The notes: generated by a model not told the origin, from the sequence alone. A DNA stretch of 64,000 nt from Dactylosporangium sp. AC04546 (GCF_022095675.1 NZ_JAHYSG010000036.1:1-64000), one strand, 5' to 3'. Numbered from the stretch's first letter, positions 16,655-25,424 are shown. Numbers and translations are program-made.

Positions 16655-18303
16655 CGGCGACGATGCCGGCGATCGCGACCGGGCGGCTGCTCATCCCGCG
16701 GGTCTTCCACCGCATCTGGTTCGGCGGGCCGATGCCCGGGCGCGAGCGGGCGTTCGGCGAGACCTGGCTGCGCCACCACCCCGGCTGGGAGCTGCGGCTG
16801 TGGGGCGACGACGACGTGCCGCCGCTCGTCAACCAGGCCGCGTTCGACGCCGCCGGCTCCTGGGCCCAGAAGGCCGACATCTTCCGGTACGAGCTGCTGC
16901 TGGCCCACGGCGGCGTGTACCTCGACACCGACTTCGAGTGCGTCCGCAGCATCGAGCCGCTGCTCACCGGCGTCGAGGCGGTCACCGCGCGCGAGGACGG
17001 CTTCCGGGCCAGCATCGGGCTGCTCGGCTGCGTGCCCGGCCACCCGTTCTTCGCCGCGGTCGTCGCCGGGCTCGCCGACTCGCTCGCCTGGCGACCGGGC
17101 CGGCCGCCGAACGAGCAGACCGGGCCGGAGCTGTTCACCCGCACGCTCATCGAGCAGGACGCGCTCGGGCACCCGGTCCCGGTCGTGTTCGGCCCGGAGC
17201 TGTTCTACCCGTACCACTGGACCGAGCCGCACCGGGCCGGCCAGACGTTCCCGGACGCCTACGCCGTCCACCACTGGGCGAAGTCCTGGCAGCCGCCCGC
17301 GGCATCCGGGGCGGCCGTACCGGCGCCGGAGGTGGTGCCAGTGAGCGAGACCTCGTCCCGTCTCGTGGTCACCATCGACGCGGACCTGCTCGAGTCCGCT
17401 GCCGTCGTCCTGGCGGGCGCGCTGGAGGTGGCGGCCGCGGTGCCGCAGGCCGAGCTGGCCCTCGTGGTGCAGGGCGCCCCGGAGGCGACCGAGGCGGTCG
17501 GCGACGCCATCGCCGGCGTGGTGCGGCAGCTGGCCGGCGACCGCGACCTGCCCGACATCGTGGTCTACGGCGAGCCCGAGGGCGCCGCCCTGCCCGCCCT
17601 CGCGCGGGTCGAGCTGGGCGGGTCCCCGGCGGAGAACGCCCGCGCGCTGCTGACCCTGGCCGCGGCGGCCCGGCCGTCCGATGTGGACGCTCTCCGGACA
17701 GCCGAGCCGGTGGCCGTCTACGTCGGCGGCGGCCGGATCCTCGTGCGCACCACCGGCGGCGACCGGCTGTACTGCGACGGCGCCGACGTCACCCAGACCC
17801 CGGCCCTCGTCCTGGACGGCGCCGCCGAACCCGACCTGACGCGGTACGCCGGAAGCCGCCTCGGCCCCGGCGACACCGCGGTCGACGTGGGCGCGGGCAT
17901 CGGCGCGGTGACCGTGCGCCTGGCCCGAGCGGTCGGCGCCACCGGCCGGGTCGTCGCCTACGAGACCGATCCGGCCCGCCTGGCCCTGCTGCGGGACAAC
18001 GTCGCCGCCAACGGCCTCGGCGACGTCGTCGCGATCCGCGCCCAGGCGGGCCCGGGCGCCGACGTGCTGTCGCCGGCGCCGCGGCTGATCCGGGCCGCCG
18101 GCCCCGCGGCGCTGGAGTCGCTGCGCCCATGGCTGGCCGCGGCGTCCGGCACGGCCGTCACGGTCCCCGCCGGCGCGGCGGCGCAGGTCGCCGGCTTCGT
18201 CGCCGAGGGCTGGCGGGTGTCGGTCCTGCGGGCCGACGGCAGCACGGCGCCGGCCGAGGTCATGGACCTGCCGGCGACCGGCACCCTCGTGCTGGAGCGC
18301 TAG
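16651..18303 (+). CDS. GT32-like sugar transferase fused to a FkbM-like methyltransferase
   Basis: The 550-residue protein begins with a Gly_transf_sug (GT32/OCH1-like) domain: IPRVFHRIWFGG, AQKADIFRYELLLAHGGVYLDTD with the DxD at 92-94, and a C-terminal YHHW-type ending (YAVHHWAKSW). From about residue 405 a class I SAM methyltransferase follows (TAVDVGAGIGAVTVRLARAVG), resembling FkbM proteins. A single protein could thus transfer and O-methylate a sugar. GGGGAG precedes the ATG at 16651, which overlaps the previous stop. Confidence 0.8.
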   Translation: MTATMPAIATGRLLIPRVFHRIWFGGPMPGRERAFGETWLRHHPGWELRLWGDDDVPPLVNQAAFDAAGSWAQKADIFRYELLLAHGGVYLDTDFECVRSIEPLLTGVEAVTAREDGFRASIGLLGCVPGHPFFAAVVAGLADSLAWRPGRPPNEQTGPELFTRTLIEQDALGHPVPVVFGPELFYPYHWTEPHRAGQTFPDAYAVHHWAKSWQPPAASGAAVPAPEVVPVSETSSRLVVTIDADLLESAAVVLAGALEVAAAVPQAELALVVQGAPEATEAVGDAIAGVVRQLAGDRDLPDIVVYGEPEGAALPALARVELGGSPAENARALLTLAAAARPSDVDALRTAEPVAVYVGGGRILVRTTGGDRLYCDGADVTQTPALVLDGAAEPDLTRYAGSRLGPGDTAVDVGAGIGAVTVRLARAVGATGRVVAYETDPARLALLRDNVAANGLGDVVAIRAQAGPGADVLSPAPRLIRAAGPAALESLRPWLAAASGTAVTVPAGAAAQVAGFVAEGWRVSVLRADGSTAPAEVMDLPATGTLVLER

Positions 18304-18306
18304 AAG

Positions 18307-18332
18307 GCCGCGGGGCCGGCCGGCCCCGCGGC
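18307..18332. terminator. Bidirectional hairpin between convergent glycosylation units
   Basis: A perfect 26-base palindrome of G/C only (GCCGCGGGGCCGG and its complement), located 3 bases after the plus-strand stop and 12 bases before the minus-strand stop at 18345. Confidence 0.75.
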
Positions 18333-18344
18333 GTCCCGTGCGCC

Positions 18345-19013
18345 TCAGACCGGCAGCGCCGAGGTGGGCCAGAGGCCCAGCGCCTTGTCGGCGAAGACGC
18401 CGCCGTTCTCGGTGCAGCCCTCGACGATGACCTGCTCCGGCTGGGGCAGGTTGAACGGCGGCGCGCACAGGTTCAGCGGGCGCCAGTCGCCGGTGACGAT
18501 GTCGTGGTTCTCGGCGCGCTCCACGAACGTCGTCGCCAGCAGGTAGCGGATCCGGGAGCGGGCGATGTTCGCCAGCGCCTCGAAGACCTGCTGGTACGAC
18601 AGGTGCACCAGGCAGTCCCGGCACAGCATGACGTCGGCGTCGGGCAACGGCTCGCAGACGACGTCGCCGGCCACGAACCGGCGCAGCGGCGAGCCGAACC
18701 GGGCCTGGTTGGCCTCGATCATCTTCGGTACCACGTCGAGCCCGACGTACCGGATGCCGCCCAGCTCGATGTGCTGCATCCACCTGAAGTCGCCGCACGG
18801 CGCGTCCAGCAACGTGGTCACGCCGAGCCGGCGGAACAGCTCCGGCAGCGCGACGCGCAGCACGCGCGTCTGGGTCAGCTCCGAGCCGCCGCCGGAGGCC
18901 GACTCGGCGCTGCCCCACACGTTGCGGTCGTAGATGAACTGGAAGATGTCGTCGTCCGCGTCCCGGTGGGCGAGCACGTCCCGGTTCCACCGGAACCCTT
19001 CCGGCGTGTCCAT
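18345..19013 (-). CDS. SAM-dependent class I methyltransferase
   Basis: The 222-residue protein has motif I as TTLLDAPCGDFRWMQ, motif II YVGLDVVPKMIEAN, and a post-motif LCRDCLVHLSYQQVFEAL, typical of small-molecule or sugar methyltransferases. It lies second in a minus-strand unit behind a double glycosyltransferase, 31 bases after its stop, with AAGGAGG 7 bases before the ATG at 19013. It may methylate the glycan made by the neighbouring enzymes; the substrate is not visible. Confidence 0.8.
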   Translation of the reverse strand: MDTPEGFRWNRDVLAHRDADDDIFQFIYDRNVWGSAESASGGGSELTQTRVLRVALPELFRRLGVTTLLDAPCGDFRWMQHIELGGIRYVGLDVVPKMIEANQARFGSPLRRFVAGDVVCEPLPDADVMLCRDCLVHLSYQQVFEALANIARSRIRYLLATTFVERAENHDIVTGDWRPLNLCAPPFNLPQPEQVIVEGCTENGGVFADKALGLWPTSALPV

Positions 19014-19044
19014 GTGGACCTCCTTCTCGTGCTTCTCGTGCGGG

Positions 19045-21222
19045 TCAGGCGTCGGCGAGCTCGATGTTCGCCGACACCTGCGGGGCCAGGATCCGCATCT
19101 CGTCGAGCACCGCCGCCGAGTCGGCGTCCAGGACCCCCGCCAGAGCCTCGCGCAGCAGCGGCAGCGCCGCCTCGTCGTGGAACATCTCCAGCGCGATCGC
19201 CGCGGCCAGGGTGCGCTCGCGCGGGGTCCGGCGGGTGTCCGCGGACAGGGTGAGCAGCGTGCACCGGGCCGGGAACCCGTGCTGGCGCAGGCGTGCGGAC
19301 CACTCCATGGCCCGGATGAGCGGCACCTGGCGGCCGACGCGGGCGGCCAGCGCGAGGATGCCCGGCTCCCCGGGGTACCGCCGCCACAGCGCCTCCAGCA
19401 GCTCGTCCGCCGCCTCCGGGGGTGCCTCGGCGATGGTGAACAGCAGGCTGCGCAGGCTCTCCCGGGGCAGCAGCTCGGCCACCTCGGCCAGGCTGCCGCC
19501 GGCCGCGCCCAGCACCTGGGCCAGCCGCGCCACCGGGATCGGCACCTGGCCGCCGAGCAGCGCCGAGCGCAGCTCTCGGGCCGCGTCCTCGTGGCGGTCG
19601 AGGCGGCTCAGCGCGTCGACGTGCAGGCCGGCGAAGCGGCCCTTGCCGATGCCGTACAGCAGGTCGTTGGCGCCCGACTCGGGCAGCTCGCCGATGAGCT
19701 CCAGGGCCCGCTCGTAGTCGCCCTCGGCGAAGCGCAGCTTGACCTCGTGCTCGCCGACCGTGAACGGCGTGTTCGCGACCTTCCGGAGGTCCTCGATCGT
19801 CTCGTTGGCCTCGGCGAGGCGCCCGACGGCGAGGTACGCGTCGGCCAGGATCTTCAGGAACAGCACGTGGTGCGTGTGCTCCCTGGCCTCGGCCAGGCCG
19901 CGGCGGGCGGTGTCGATGCACTCCTCGATGTGCCCCGAGCCGAGCTGCGAGCGGGCCAGGTTGCCCACCGCGGTGAGGCCGCTCACGTCCTCGGCGGCCA
20001 GCTTGGCCAGGCGCAGGTTCCGCTGGGCCTTGTTCTTCACCAGGGCGCGGAGGCGGGTGTACCCCGAGTGGTCGAGCACGAGCTCGGGCAGCAGCGACCC
20101 GGTCAGCGCCCGGCCGGTGACCCGGTCGACCACCTGCTCGTGGAGGCGGCCGTAGACGCGGCCGCGGGCCCGCCGGAACATGCGCGGGTAGTAGATGGTG
20201 CTCGATCCGGCGCCACCCTCGTGGCCCTCGCGGTTGTCGATGGTGGCGAAGAGGGCGCCGCTCTCGGCGAGCCGCAGTGCGTCGCGGACGGCCGGCGCGT
20301 CGCCGGTGAACACCTCGTCGGCGTCGACCCACAGCACCCAGCGGCCGCGGCAGTGCTCCAGGCAGCGGTTGCGCGCGTCGCCGAAGTGGTCGCTCCAGAA
20401 GCCCTCGACCACCCGGGCTCCGTGCCGGCGGGCGATCTCCACGGTACCGTCGGATGATCCGGTGTCGTAGACGACGATCTCGTCGACCAGGTCGCGCAGC
20501 GCCTCAAGGGACCGGCCGAGCACGTCCTGCTCGTCCTTCGCGATGAGGCTCGCCGTCAGCAGCGGCTCCGCGTCGTCGTCGTCCGCCGGTCGCAGCCCGC
20601 ACATCGGCGAGGCGACGTGCGCGACGAGCGCGGCGTGCGCCACGACCATCCGGCCCTGCACGGCCAGGCCCTCGTAGGGCAGGTCGGCGGTGGGGCCGCC
20701 GGCGATGGCGAGCGCGTCGCGGCGGATCGCCACGCAGACCGGGCCGAGCCGGTCGACGTCGGTGAACTCGTCGCGGTGCTCCTGGCGCCAGTCCCGGGCG
20801 AACGCTTTGAACGCCGCCGCGCTCGTCAGCGCGTCGTCGGGCAGGTCGGCCTGCTGCGGCCCGTAGCTGTGCTGGCAGCGCGGCCCGGCGGCGACGACCG
20901 CGGGGTCGCCGAACGCCTCCAGCACCGGGTCGAGCCAGTGCGCGGAGAGCACCACGTCGCCGTCGAGCAGCACCACGATCGGGTGCCGGGTCGCCTCCAG
21001 GCCCGTCGCCCAGCGCTCGCCCGGGTCGACGGGGCCGCCGTCGAGCACCCGCAGCCAGGACTGGCCGCGCAGCTCCGCGCGCAGCTCCGGGCGGCCGGCC
21101 GGGAGAACGCAGACGACCTCGTCACACATGCCCAGCGACGGGCGCAGCGACTCGAGACAGGCGTGGAAGTCGTCGGGGCTGCCCCCGGCGGCGACGATAA
21201 CGGACACCGGGATGTGGCTCAT
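19045..21222 (-). CDS. Double GT2 glycosyltransferase with TPR-like C-terminus
   Basis: At 725 residues this protein carries two GT2 domains: one at about 1-190 (PVSVIVAAGGSPDDF, VVLLDGDVVLS) and one at about 215-330 (LLTASLIAKDEQD, VVYDTGSSDGT, WVLWVDADEVF), the second like WaaE/SunS-type transferases. Residues about 380-720 are helical TPR-like repeats, as in protein glycosyltransferases that grip a protein acceptor. This fits flagellin modification. ATG at 21222 lies 7 bases after a GCCGATAC box. It heads the unit ending with the methyltransferase. Confidence 0.82.
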   Translation of the reverse strand: MSHIPVSVIVAAGGSPDDFHACLESLRPSLGMCDEVVCVLPAGRPELRAELRGQSWLRVLDGGPVDPGERWATGLEATRHPIVVLLDGDVVLSAHWLDPVLEAFGDPAVVAAGPRCQHSYGPQQADLPDDALTSAAAFKAFARDWRQEHRDEFTDVDRLGPVCVAIRRDALAIAGGPTADLPYEGLAVQGRMVVAHAALVAHVASPMCGLRPADDDDAEPLLTASLIAKDEQDVLGRSLEALRDLVDEIVVYDTGSSDGTVEIARRHGARVVEGFWSDHFGDARNRCLEHCRGRWVLWVDADEVFTGDAPAVRDALRLAESGALFATIDNREGHEGGAGSSTIYYPRMFRRARGRVYGRLHEQVVDRVTGRALTGSLLPELVLDHSGYTRLRALVKNKAQRNLRLAKLAAEDVSGLTAVGNLARSQLGSGHIEECIDTARRGLAEAREHTHHVLFLKILADAYLAVGRLAEANETIEDLRKVANTPFTVGEHEVKLRFAEGDYERALELIGELPESGANDLLYGIGKGRFAGLHVDALSRLDRHEDAARELRSALLGGQVPIPVARLAQVLGAAGGSLAEVAELLPRESLRSLLFTIAEAPPEAADELLEALWRRYPGEPGILALAARVGRQVPLIRAMEWSARLRQHGFPARCTLLTLSADTRRTPRERTLAAAIALEMFHDEAALPLLREALAGVLDADSAAVLDEMRILAPQVSANIELADA

Positions 21223-21229
21223 GCTGCCT

Positions 21230-21256
21230 GTATCGGCACGTTCGAGTGCTTTCCGA
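21230..21256 (-). promoter_or_regulatory. Weak FliA/WhiG-type promoter for the second glycosylation unit
   Basis: Read leftward, TCGG (21256-21253), 15 bases, GCCGATAC (21237-21230). The -10 matches GCCGATAA in seven of eight bases and sits 7 bases before the ATG, the same spacing as at flgB and at the first glycosyltransferase gene. The -35 is a poor match. Confidence 0.45.
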
Positions 21257-21297
21257 GGGCTTTTCGGGTGCGGTCTCAGGTGCGCTCTCAGGTGCGG
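21250..21297 (-). repeat. Degenerate 12-bp tandem repeat
   Basis: On the minus strand four 12-base units follow each other: GCACCTGAGAGC, GCACCTGAGACC, GCACCCGAAAAG, CCCTCGGAAAGC. The first two differ by one base. The stop codon of the 21288-21617 gene lies in the first unit, and the array runs up to the promoter of the glycosyltransferase gene. Confidence 0.7.
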
Positions 21298-21617
21298 TTG
21301 TCCAGGAACACCGGGACACTCTGGTCGGTCTCCCGGTGCAGCCGGGAGACCAGCCGCGCCTGCTGGCGGTTGCCGGCGATCGCGATCGCCAGCTCGCGCG
21401 ACAGGTCGAGCTGGCGCTGCACGAGCCGGCGGGCCCGCTCCCGCAGCGCGGCCGGCAGCGGCCCGATGCCCGGGGGCGGGGTGAAGCCCGGCGCCTCGGC
21501 CGGCAGCCGCTCCGGCACGTCGCGGTGGCGGAGCATGCGCTCCACCTCGTCCGCCTCCAGCTCCATCGCGTCGAGCGCCGCATTCCAGGCGGCGTCCCAG
21601 TCGCCGCCGGTGGTCAC
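21288..21617 (-). CDS. Small helical protein after fliS, possibly FliT-like
   Basis: I do not recognise this 109-residue protein by sequence. It is mostly predicted helix with two charged segments (DWDAAWNAALDAMELEADEVERML; LRERARRLVQRQLDLSRELAIAI) joined by a Pro-rich linker (PPPGIGPLP). It overlaps fliS by four bases and is the last gene of the fliD-fliS unit, the slot held by the FliT chaperone in other bacteria. A chaperone or FliD-binding role is therefore plausible but inferred from position. Confidence 0.6.
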   Translation of the reverse strand: MTTGGDWDAAWNAALDAMELEADEVERMLRHRDVPERLPAEAPGFTPPPGIGPLPAALRERARRLVQRQLDLSRELAIAIAGNRQQARLVSRLHRETDQSVPVFLDNRT

Positions 21618-22000
21618 GGCCCGGCTCCGGTCACCTGGGCCGCCGCCTCACGCCAGGCGTCGCGCAGCTGCTCGGCGAAGCTCTGCACCGACTCCACCCG
21701 GCCCGGGTCCCCGGTGACGCTGGCCTGGACGAGCTCATTGATCATGAAGCTGTACAGCGAGGCGAGCCCGGGCCCGCCGCTCCACGCCGACGTGTCGAGC
21801 GTGGCGCGCAGCTCCAGGATGATGTCCTGGGCGTGGCTGATGCGCGTCGCCGCCGTCGACCGGTCGGCCGCCTCCAAGGCCTGGCCGGCGATCATCAGGT
21901 CGAGGACCAGCCGGTCGTACAGCATGACGAGCAGCCGGCCGGGGGAGGCGGTCGACACGCTGTCGGTGACGTACCGGTTGCGCAGCGCTTGTGTGGTCAT
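21614..22000 (-). CDS. fliS: Flagellin export chaperone FliS
   Basis: The 128-residue protein has the FliS hallmark RNRYVTDSVSTASPGRLLVMLYDRLVLDL followed by A-rich helices and LYSFMINELVQASVTGDPGRVESV (landmarks contiguous in the protein). FliS caps the flagellin C-terminus before export and in Bacillus also takes part in the FliW/CsrA feedback. GGAGAAG precedes the ATG at 22000; it lies 27 bases after fliD. Confidence 0.93.
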   Translation of the reverse strand: MTTQALRNRYVTDSVSTASPGRLLVMLYDRLVLDLMIAGQALEAADRSTAATRISHAQDIILELRATLDTSAWSGGPGLASLYSFMINELVQASVTGDPGRVESVQSFAEQLRDAWREAAAQVTGAGP

Positions 22001-22027
22001 TCGGTCTTCTCCAGGGGCCGAGGGGGA

Positions 22028-23386
22028 TTAGCCCAGCGAGGAGAGCTGCCCGGCGAGCCAGCTCGACTGGTTCTTGAGCTTGCCGAGCGCGGTCTCCATC
22101 GCGGTGAACTGCTTCTGCAGCGTTGCCTGGCGGGCCTCCAGGCGGACGTCCCAGTCGCCGATGCGGTCGTTGAGCTCGGTGATCGCGTCGTTCCCGCTGG
22201 TGATGAAGCGGGACAGGGTGCCCGTGTTGATCTGGGTCGCCTTGTCGGCGACCGCGACCAGCTTGTCGGCGAAGCCGTCCTTGACGCCATCGTTGTCGAT
22301 GTCGGTGGTGCCGTTGAAGTACGACTGCGTCTTGACGGGATCGGCCTGCAACTGGGCGAGGAACGTCGTCTTGTTGAAGGACAGCTTCCCGTCGCGGGTG
22401 AGCTCGATGCCGATGTCCTTGAGGCTGCCCAGGCTGCCGGCGCCGCCCGACACCGTGCCGAGCACGGACGTGGCGAGCGACTGCATCGACGAGTTGCCGG
22501 CGAGGGGACCGCCGGCCACGTCGCCGCTCTTGGCGCGGGTCTGGGTGGCGATCTCCGACAGCGTCGCGTTGGCGGCGTCGACCATTGCCTGCACCTTGCC
22601 CGCGATGCCCTCGGTGTCGCTGGCGACCGTCACCGTCACCGGCGGGTCCGTGGGGGCCTGGACCTTCGCCGCGGTGATCGTGAGGCCGTCGAGCAGGCCC
22701 TTGAAGGTGTTCGTCTCGGACTTCACCGTGAACGGGTTGGTCGTGCCGACGCTCAGCTCGGCGTTGTCGCCCTGGCTGGCGACCGAGCCGGTGCCGATGA
22801 GGTCGAGGCCGCCGGTGATGCTGAACTCCGACGAGGCGCCGGTGCCGGTGGAGGTGAGCTGGATCGTGTACCGGCCCGGCTCGACCTGCACGGCGGTGGC
22901 CTTCACGCCGAGGTCGGCGGTCTTGTTGACGGCGTCGACGACACCCTTGAGCGAGGTGTCGGTGACGGGCACCGACCTGGGCTGCCCGTTGACCATGAAG
23001 TCGATCGACGAGCCCGACGTCACGGTGTCGGTCGTGGCGCCGACCCGCCCGTCGTAGACCACCGAGTGGGCCGAGGCGAGCTTCTTCACCGCGAACGTGA
23101 GCGAGCCGGCCTGCGAGCTGCTGGTCGTCGTCGCCACCGCGGCGTCGGAGCTGGACGTCGCCGTCGCGCCCTTCCAGGCCGTCGGGTCGTTCAGCGCCTT
23201 GGCCGCCGTCAGCAGCGCGGACATCTTGGTGTTGATGCTCTGGTACGAGCCGACGACCTTCTGCTGCGCGGTCACCTTGTTCTTCAGCGCCGTCTGCGGC
23301 GCGGCCTCGACCTGCATCAGCTGGCTGATGACGGTCGAGGTGCTCATCCCCGAGATGAGGCCGTCGACGCTGCCGCCGGTGACCAT
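22028..23386 (-). CDS. fliD: Flagellar filament capping protein FliD
   Basis: The 452-residue protein is the filament cap. The FliD N-terminal segment DGLISGMSTSTVISQLMQVEAAPQ with LKNKVTAQQKVVGSYQSINTKM and the C-terminal EARQATLQKQFTAMETALGKLKNQSSWLAGQL are typical; both ends form coiled coils. The middle is the variable outer domain. AAGGAGG lies 7 bases before the ATG at 23386. Transcription from the flagellin gene upstream is interrupted by a strong hairpin. Confidence 0.93.
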   Translation of the reverse strand: MVTGGSVDGLISGMSTSTVISQLMQVEAAPQTALKNKVTAQQKVVGSYQSINTKMSALLTAAKALNDPTAWKGATATSSSDAAVATTTSSSQAGSLTFAVKKLASAHSVVYDGRVGATTDTVTSGSSIDFMVNGQPRSVPVTDTSLKGVVDAVNKTADLGVKATAVQVEPGRYTIQLTSTGTGASSEFSITGGLDLIGTGSVASQGDNAELSVGTTNPFTVKSETNTFKGLLDGLTITAAKVQAPTDPPVTVTVASDTEGIAGKVQAMVDAANATLSEIATQTRAKSGDVAGGPLAGNSSMQSLATSVLGTVSGGAGSLGSLKDIGIELTRDGKLSFNKTTFLAQLQADPVKTQSYFNGTTDIDNDGVKDGFADKLVAVADKATQINTGTLSRFITSGNDAITELNDRIGDWDVRLEARQATLQKQFTAMETALGKLKNQSSWLAGQLSSLG

Positions 23387-23411
23387 GGTGTACCTCCTTC
23401 AGACGGCGGGC

Positions 23412-23435
23412 GGGGAGGAACGCGCGTTCCTCCCC
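23412..23435 (-). terminator. Hairpin between the first flagellin gene and fliD
   Basis: A perfect 24-base palindrome (GGGGAGGAACGC and its complement) in the 63-base gap. It would end or damp flagellin transcription, giving fliD a lower level than flagellin. Confidence 0.7.
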
Positions 23436-23449
23436 ACCCCCTGGTTCGG

Positions 23450-24307
23450 TCAGCGCAGCAGTGACAGCACGTTCTGCGGCGCCTGGTTGGCCTGCGCGAG
23501 CATGCTGGTGCCGGCCTGGGTCAGGATCTGCGAGCGGGTGAACGACACCATCTCCTGGGCCATGTCGGTGTCCCTGATCCGCGACTCCGACGCCGACAGG
23601 TTCTCCACGGCGACGTTGAGGTTGTTGATGGTGTGCTCGAAGCGGTTCTGGTAGGCACCGAGCGTGGCCCGGGCGGTCGACACGCCCTTGATGGCGTTGT
23701 CGATCGCGGCGATCGCCGCCGTGCCGGACGTGGTCAGGTCGAGCGTGCTCACCGACAGCCCCGCCGAGTCGAACCCGGTGACCGTCGCGCCGCTGCCGAA
23801 CGCCGCGGTACCGAGGTCGACCGTGATCTGGTCCGCGGTGGCCGTGTTGGCGCCCACCTGGAACGTGCCGACGTAGGCCGCGCTGGTGTCGAGCAGCTTC
23901 TGGCCGCCGAACGACGTGGTGGTCGCGATGCGGTCGAGCTCCGCGGTCAGCTGGGTGAACTCGGTCTGCGCGGCGGTACGGGCGTCGGAGTCCTGCGAAC
24001 CGGTCGAGGCCGCCTGGACGGACAGGTCGCGCATGCGCTGCAGGATGGAGTGCGTCTCGGTGAGCGCACCTTCAGCGGTCTGCACGACCGAGATGCCGTC
24101 CTGCGCGTTGCGCACCGCCACCTTCAGGCCGCCGATCTGCGACCGCAGGCCCTCACTGATCGAGAGGCCTGCCGCGTCGTCGGCCGCGCGGTTGATGCGG
24201 TAGCCCGACGACAGCTTCTCCAGCGACTTGCTCATCTGGCTGTCGGTCACGGACAGGTTCCGGTACGAGTTCTGGGCGGCGATGTTGTTGTTGATGCGGA
24301 GACCCAC
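23450..24307 (-). CDS. fliC: Flagellin (first of three)
   Basis: The 285-residue flagellin has conserved D0/D1 ends ([48 protein letters not shown] at the C-terminus) and only a short central domain, so the filament surface is built from D1 plus a small loop. That loop is Ser/Thr-rich, offering O-glycosylation sites. GTG at 24307 is the start, after CAGGGAGGAACACC. It has the best of the three flagellin promoters and a CsrA-type hairpin in the leader. Confidence 0.95.
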   Translation of the reverse strand: MGLRINNNIAAQNSYRNLSVTDSQMSKSLEKLSSGYRINRAADDAAGLSISEGLRSQIGGLKVAVRNAQDGISVVQTAEGALTETHSILQRMRDLSVQAASTGSQDSDARTAAQTEFTQLTAELDRIATTTSFGGQKLLDTSAAYVGTFQVGANTATADQITVDLGTAAFGSGATVTGFDSAGLSVSTLDLTTSGTAAIAAIDNAIKGVSTARATLGAYQNRFEHTINNLNVAVENLSASESRIRDTDMAQEMVSFTRSQILTQAGTSMLAQANQAPQNVLSLLR

Positions 24308-24332
24308 GGTGTTCCTCCCTGAGCTCGGGTCC

Positions 24333-24346
24333 GGCCGTCCGTGGCC
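24333..24346 (-). promoter_or_regulatory. Candidate CsrA-binding hairpin in the first flagellin leader
   Basis: On the RNA, GGCC pairs with GGCC around the six-base loop ACGGAC, which holds the CsrA core ANGGA. A second A/GGGA-type site overlaps the ribosome-binding site (AGGGAGGA). The hairpin ends 26 bases before the GTG. Confidence 0.55.
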
Positions 24347-24364
24347 TGAAGGCGTTCGCCGGTG

Positions 24365-24391
24365 TCATCGGCGGGGTCCGGCCGCGGTTGA
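24365..24391 (-). promoter_or_regulatory. Predicted FliA/WhiG-type promoter of the first flagellin gene
   Basis: Read leftward, TCAA (24391-24388), 15 bases, GCCGATGA (24372-24365), identical in form to the flgB promoter. It gives a leader of about 50 bases that includes the CsrA-type hairpin. Confidence 0.65.
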
Positions 24392-24426
24392 GGGTTCTCG
24401 CGCACCGGTTCCCCACCCGTGCGGCA

Positions 24427-24457
24427 GGGCACGGCGCCCTGGCTGGGTGCCGTGCCC
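24427..24457 (-). terminator. Hairpin after the second flagellin gene
   Basis: Nine-bp stem GGGCACGGC (24427-24435) with its complement (24449-24457), 39 bases or more beyond the stop of the flagellin gene that ends at 24496. It separates the two flagellin transcripts. Confidence 0.6.
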
Positions 24458-24495
24458 CGCGGTTGTCCTCGTCAGGTCGTGCCTTTCGGAGAGCC

Positions 24496-25356
24496 CTAGC
24501 GCAGCAGCGAGAGGACGTTCTGCGGCGCCTGGTTCGCCTGGGCCAGCATGCTCGTGCCGGCCTGGGTCAGGATCTGCGAGCGGGTGAACGACACCATCTC
24601 CGAGGCCATGTCGGTGTCACGGATCCGCGACTCCGACGCGGACAGGTTCTCAACGGCGACGTTGAGGTTGTTGATGGTGTGCTCGAACCGGTTCTGGTAC
24701 GCACCCAGCGTGGCCCGAGCGGTCGAAACACCCTTGATGGCGGTGTCGATCGCGGCGATGGCGGCCGTACCGGCGGAGCTGAGGTCCAGCGTGGCGACCC
24801 CGAGCCCGGCCGAGTCGAAACCGGTCACCGAGGAGCCGCTGCCGAAGGCGGCGGTCCCGAGGTCCACCGTGATCTGGTCCGCGCCGGCGGTGTTAGCGCC
24901 GACCTGGAAGGTGCCCATGTAGGCACCGTTGCCGACGTCGAGCAGCTTCTGCCCGCCGAAGGCCGTGGTGGTGGCGATCCGATCGAGCTCGGAGTTGAGC
25001 TGAGCGAACTCGGTCTGGGCCGCCGCCCGTGCATCGGAGTCCTGCGAACCCGTGCTCGCCGCCTGAACGGACAGGTCACGCATGCGCTGCAGGATGGAGT
25101 GCGTCTCGGTGAGCGCACCTTCAGCGGTCTGCACGACCGAGATGCCGTCCTGCGCGTTGCGCACCGCGACCTTCAGGCCGCCGATCTGGGAACGAAGACC
25201 CTCGCTGATCGAGAGGCCTGCTGCGTCGTCGGCCGCGCGGTTGATCCGGTACCCCGACGACAGCTTCTCCAGCGACTTGCCCATCTGGCTGTCCGTCACC
25301 GACAGGTTCCGGTAAGCGTTCTGGGCAGCGATGTTGTTGTTGATGCGAAGACCCAC
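24496..25356 (-). CDS. fliC: Flagellin (second of three)
   Basis: The 286-residue paralogue differs from the first mainly in the central segment ([30 protein letters not shown] replaced by ATLDLSSAG) while D0/D1 are nearly identical. Long runs of identical DNA suggest recent duplication or gene conversion. The start is GTG at 25356; AAGGAGGA lies 9 bases upstream. An in-frame start upstream would read through the leader and is rejected. Confidence 0.95.
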   Translation of the reverse strand: MGLRINNNIAAQNAYRNLSVTDSQMGKSLEKLSSGYRINRAADDAAGLSISEGLRSQIGGLKVAVRNAQDGISVVQTAEGALTETHSILQRMRDLSVQAASTGSQDSDARAAAQTEFAQLNSELDRIATTTAFGGQKLLDVGNGAYMGTFQVGANTAGADQITVDLGTAAFGSGSSVTGFDSAGLGVATLDLSSAGTAAIAAIDTAIKGVSTARATLGAYQNRFEHTINNLNVAVENLSASESRIRDTDMASEMVSFTRSQILTQAGTSMLAQANQAPQNVLSLLR

Positions 25357-25388
25357 GACGAATTCCTCCTTGATTGGGGTCCTTGGCC

Positions 25389-25424
25389 GGACCATCCGTG
25401 GTCCCGGTCGCTCTGCTCATCGGC
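25389..25424 (-). promoter_or_regulatory. Leader hairpin and -10 box of the second flagellin gene
   Basis: GCCGATGA lies at 25424-25417. Downstream in the leader, GGACC and GGTCC (25404-25389) pair around the loop ACGGAT, again the CsrA core ANGGA, with outer C/G pairs extending the stem. No TCAA -35 is seen; the four bases at the right distance are TTCG. Confidence 0.5.
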
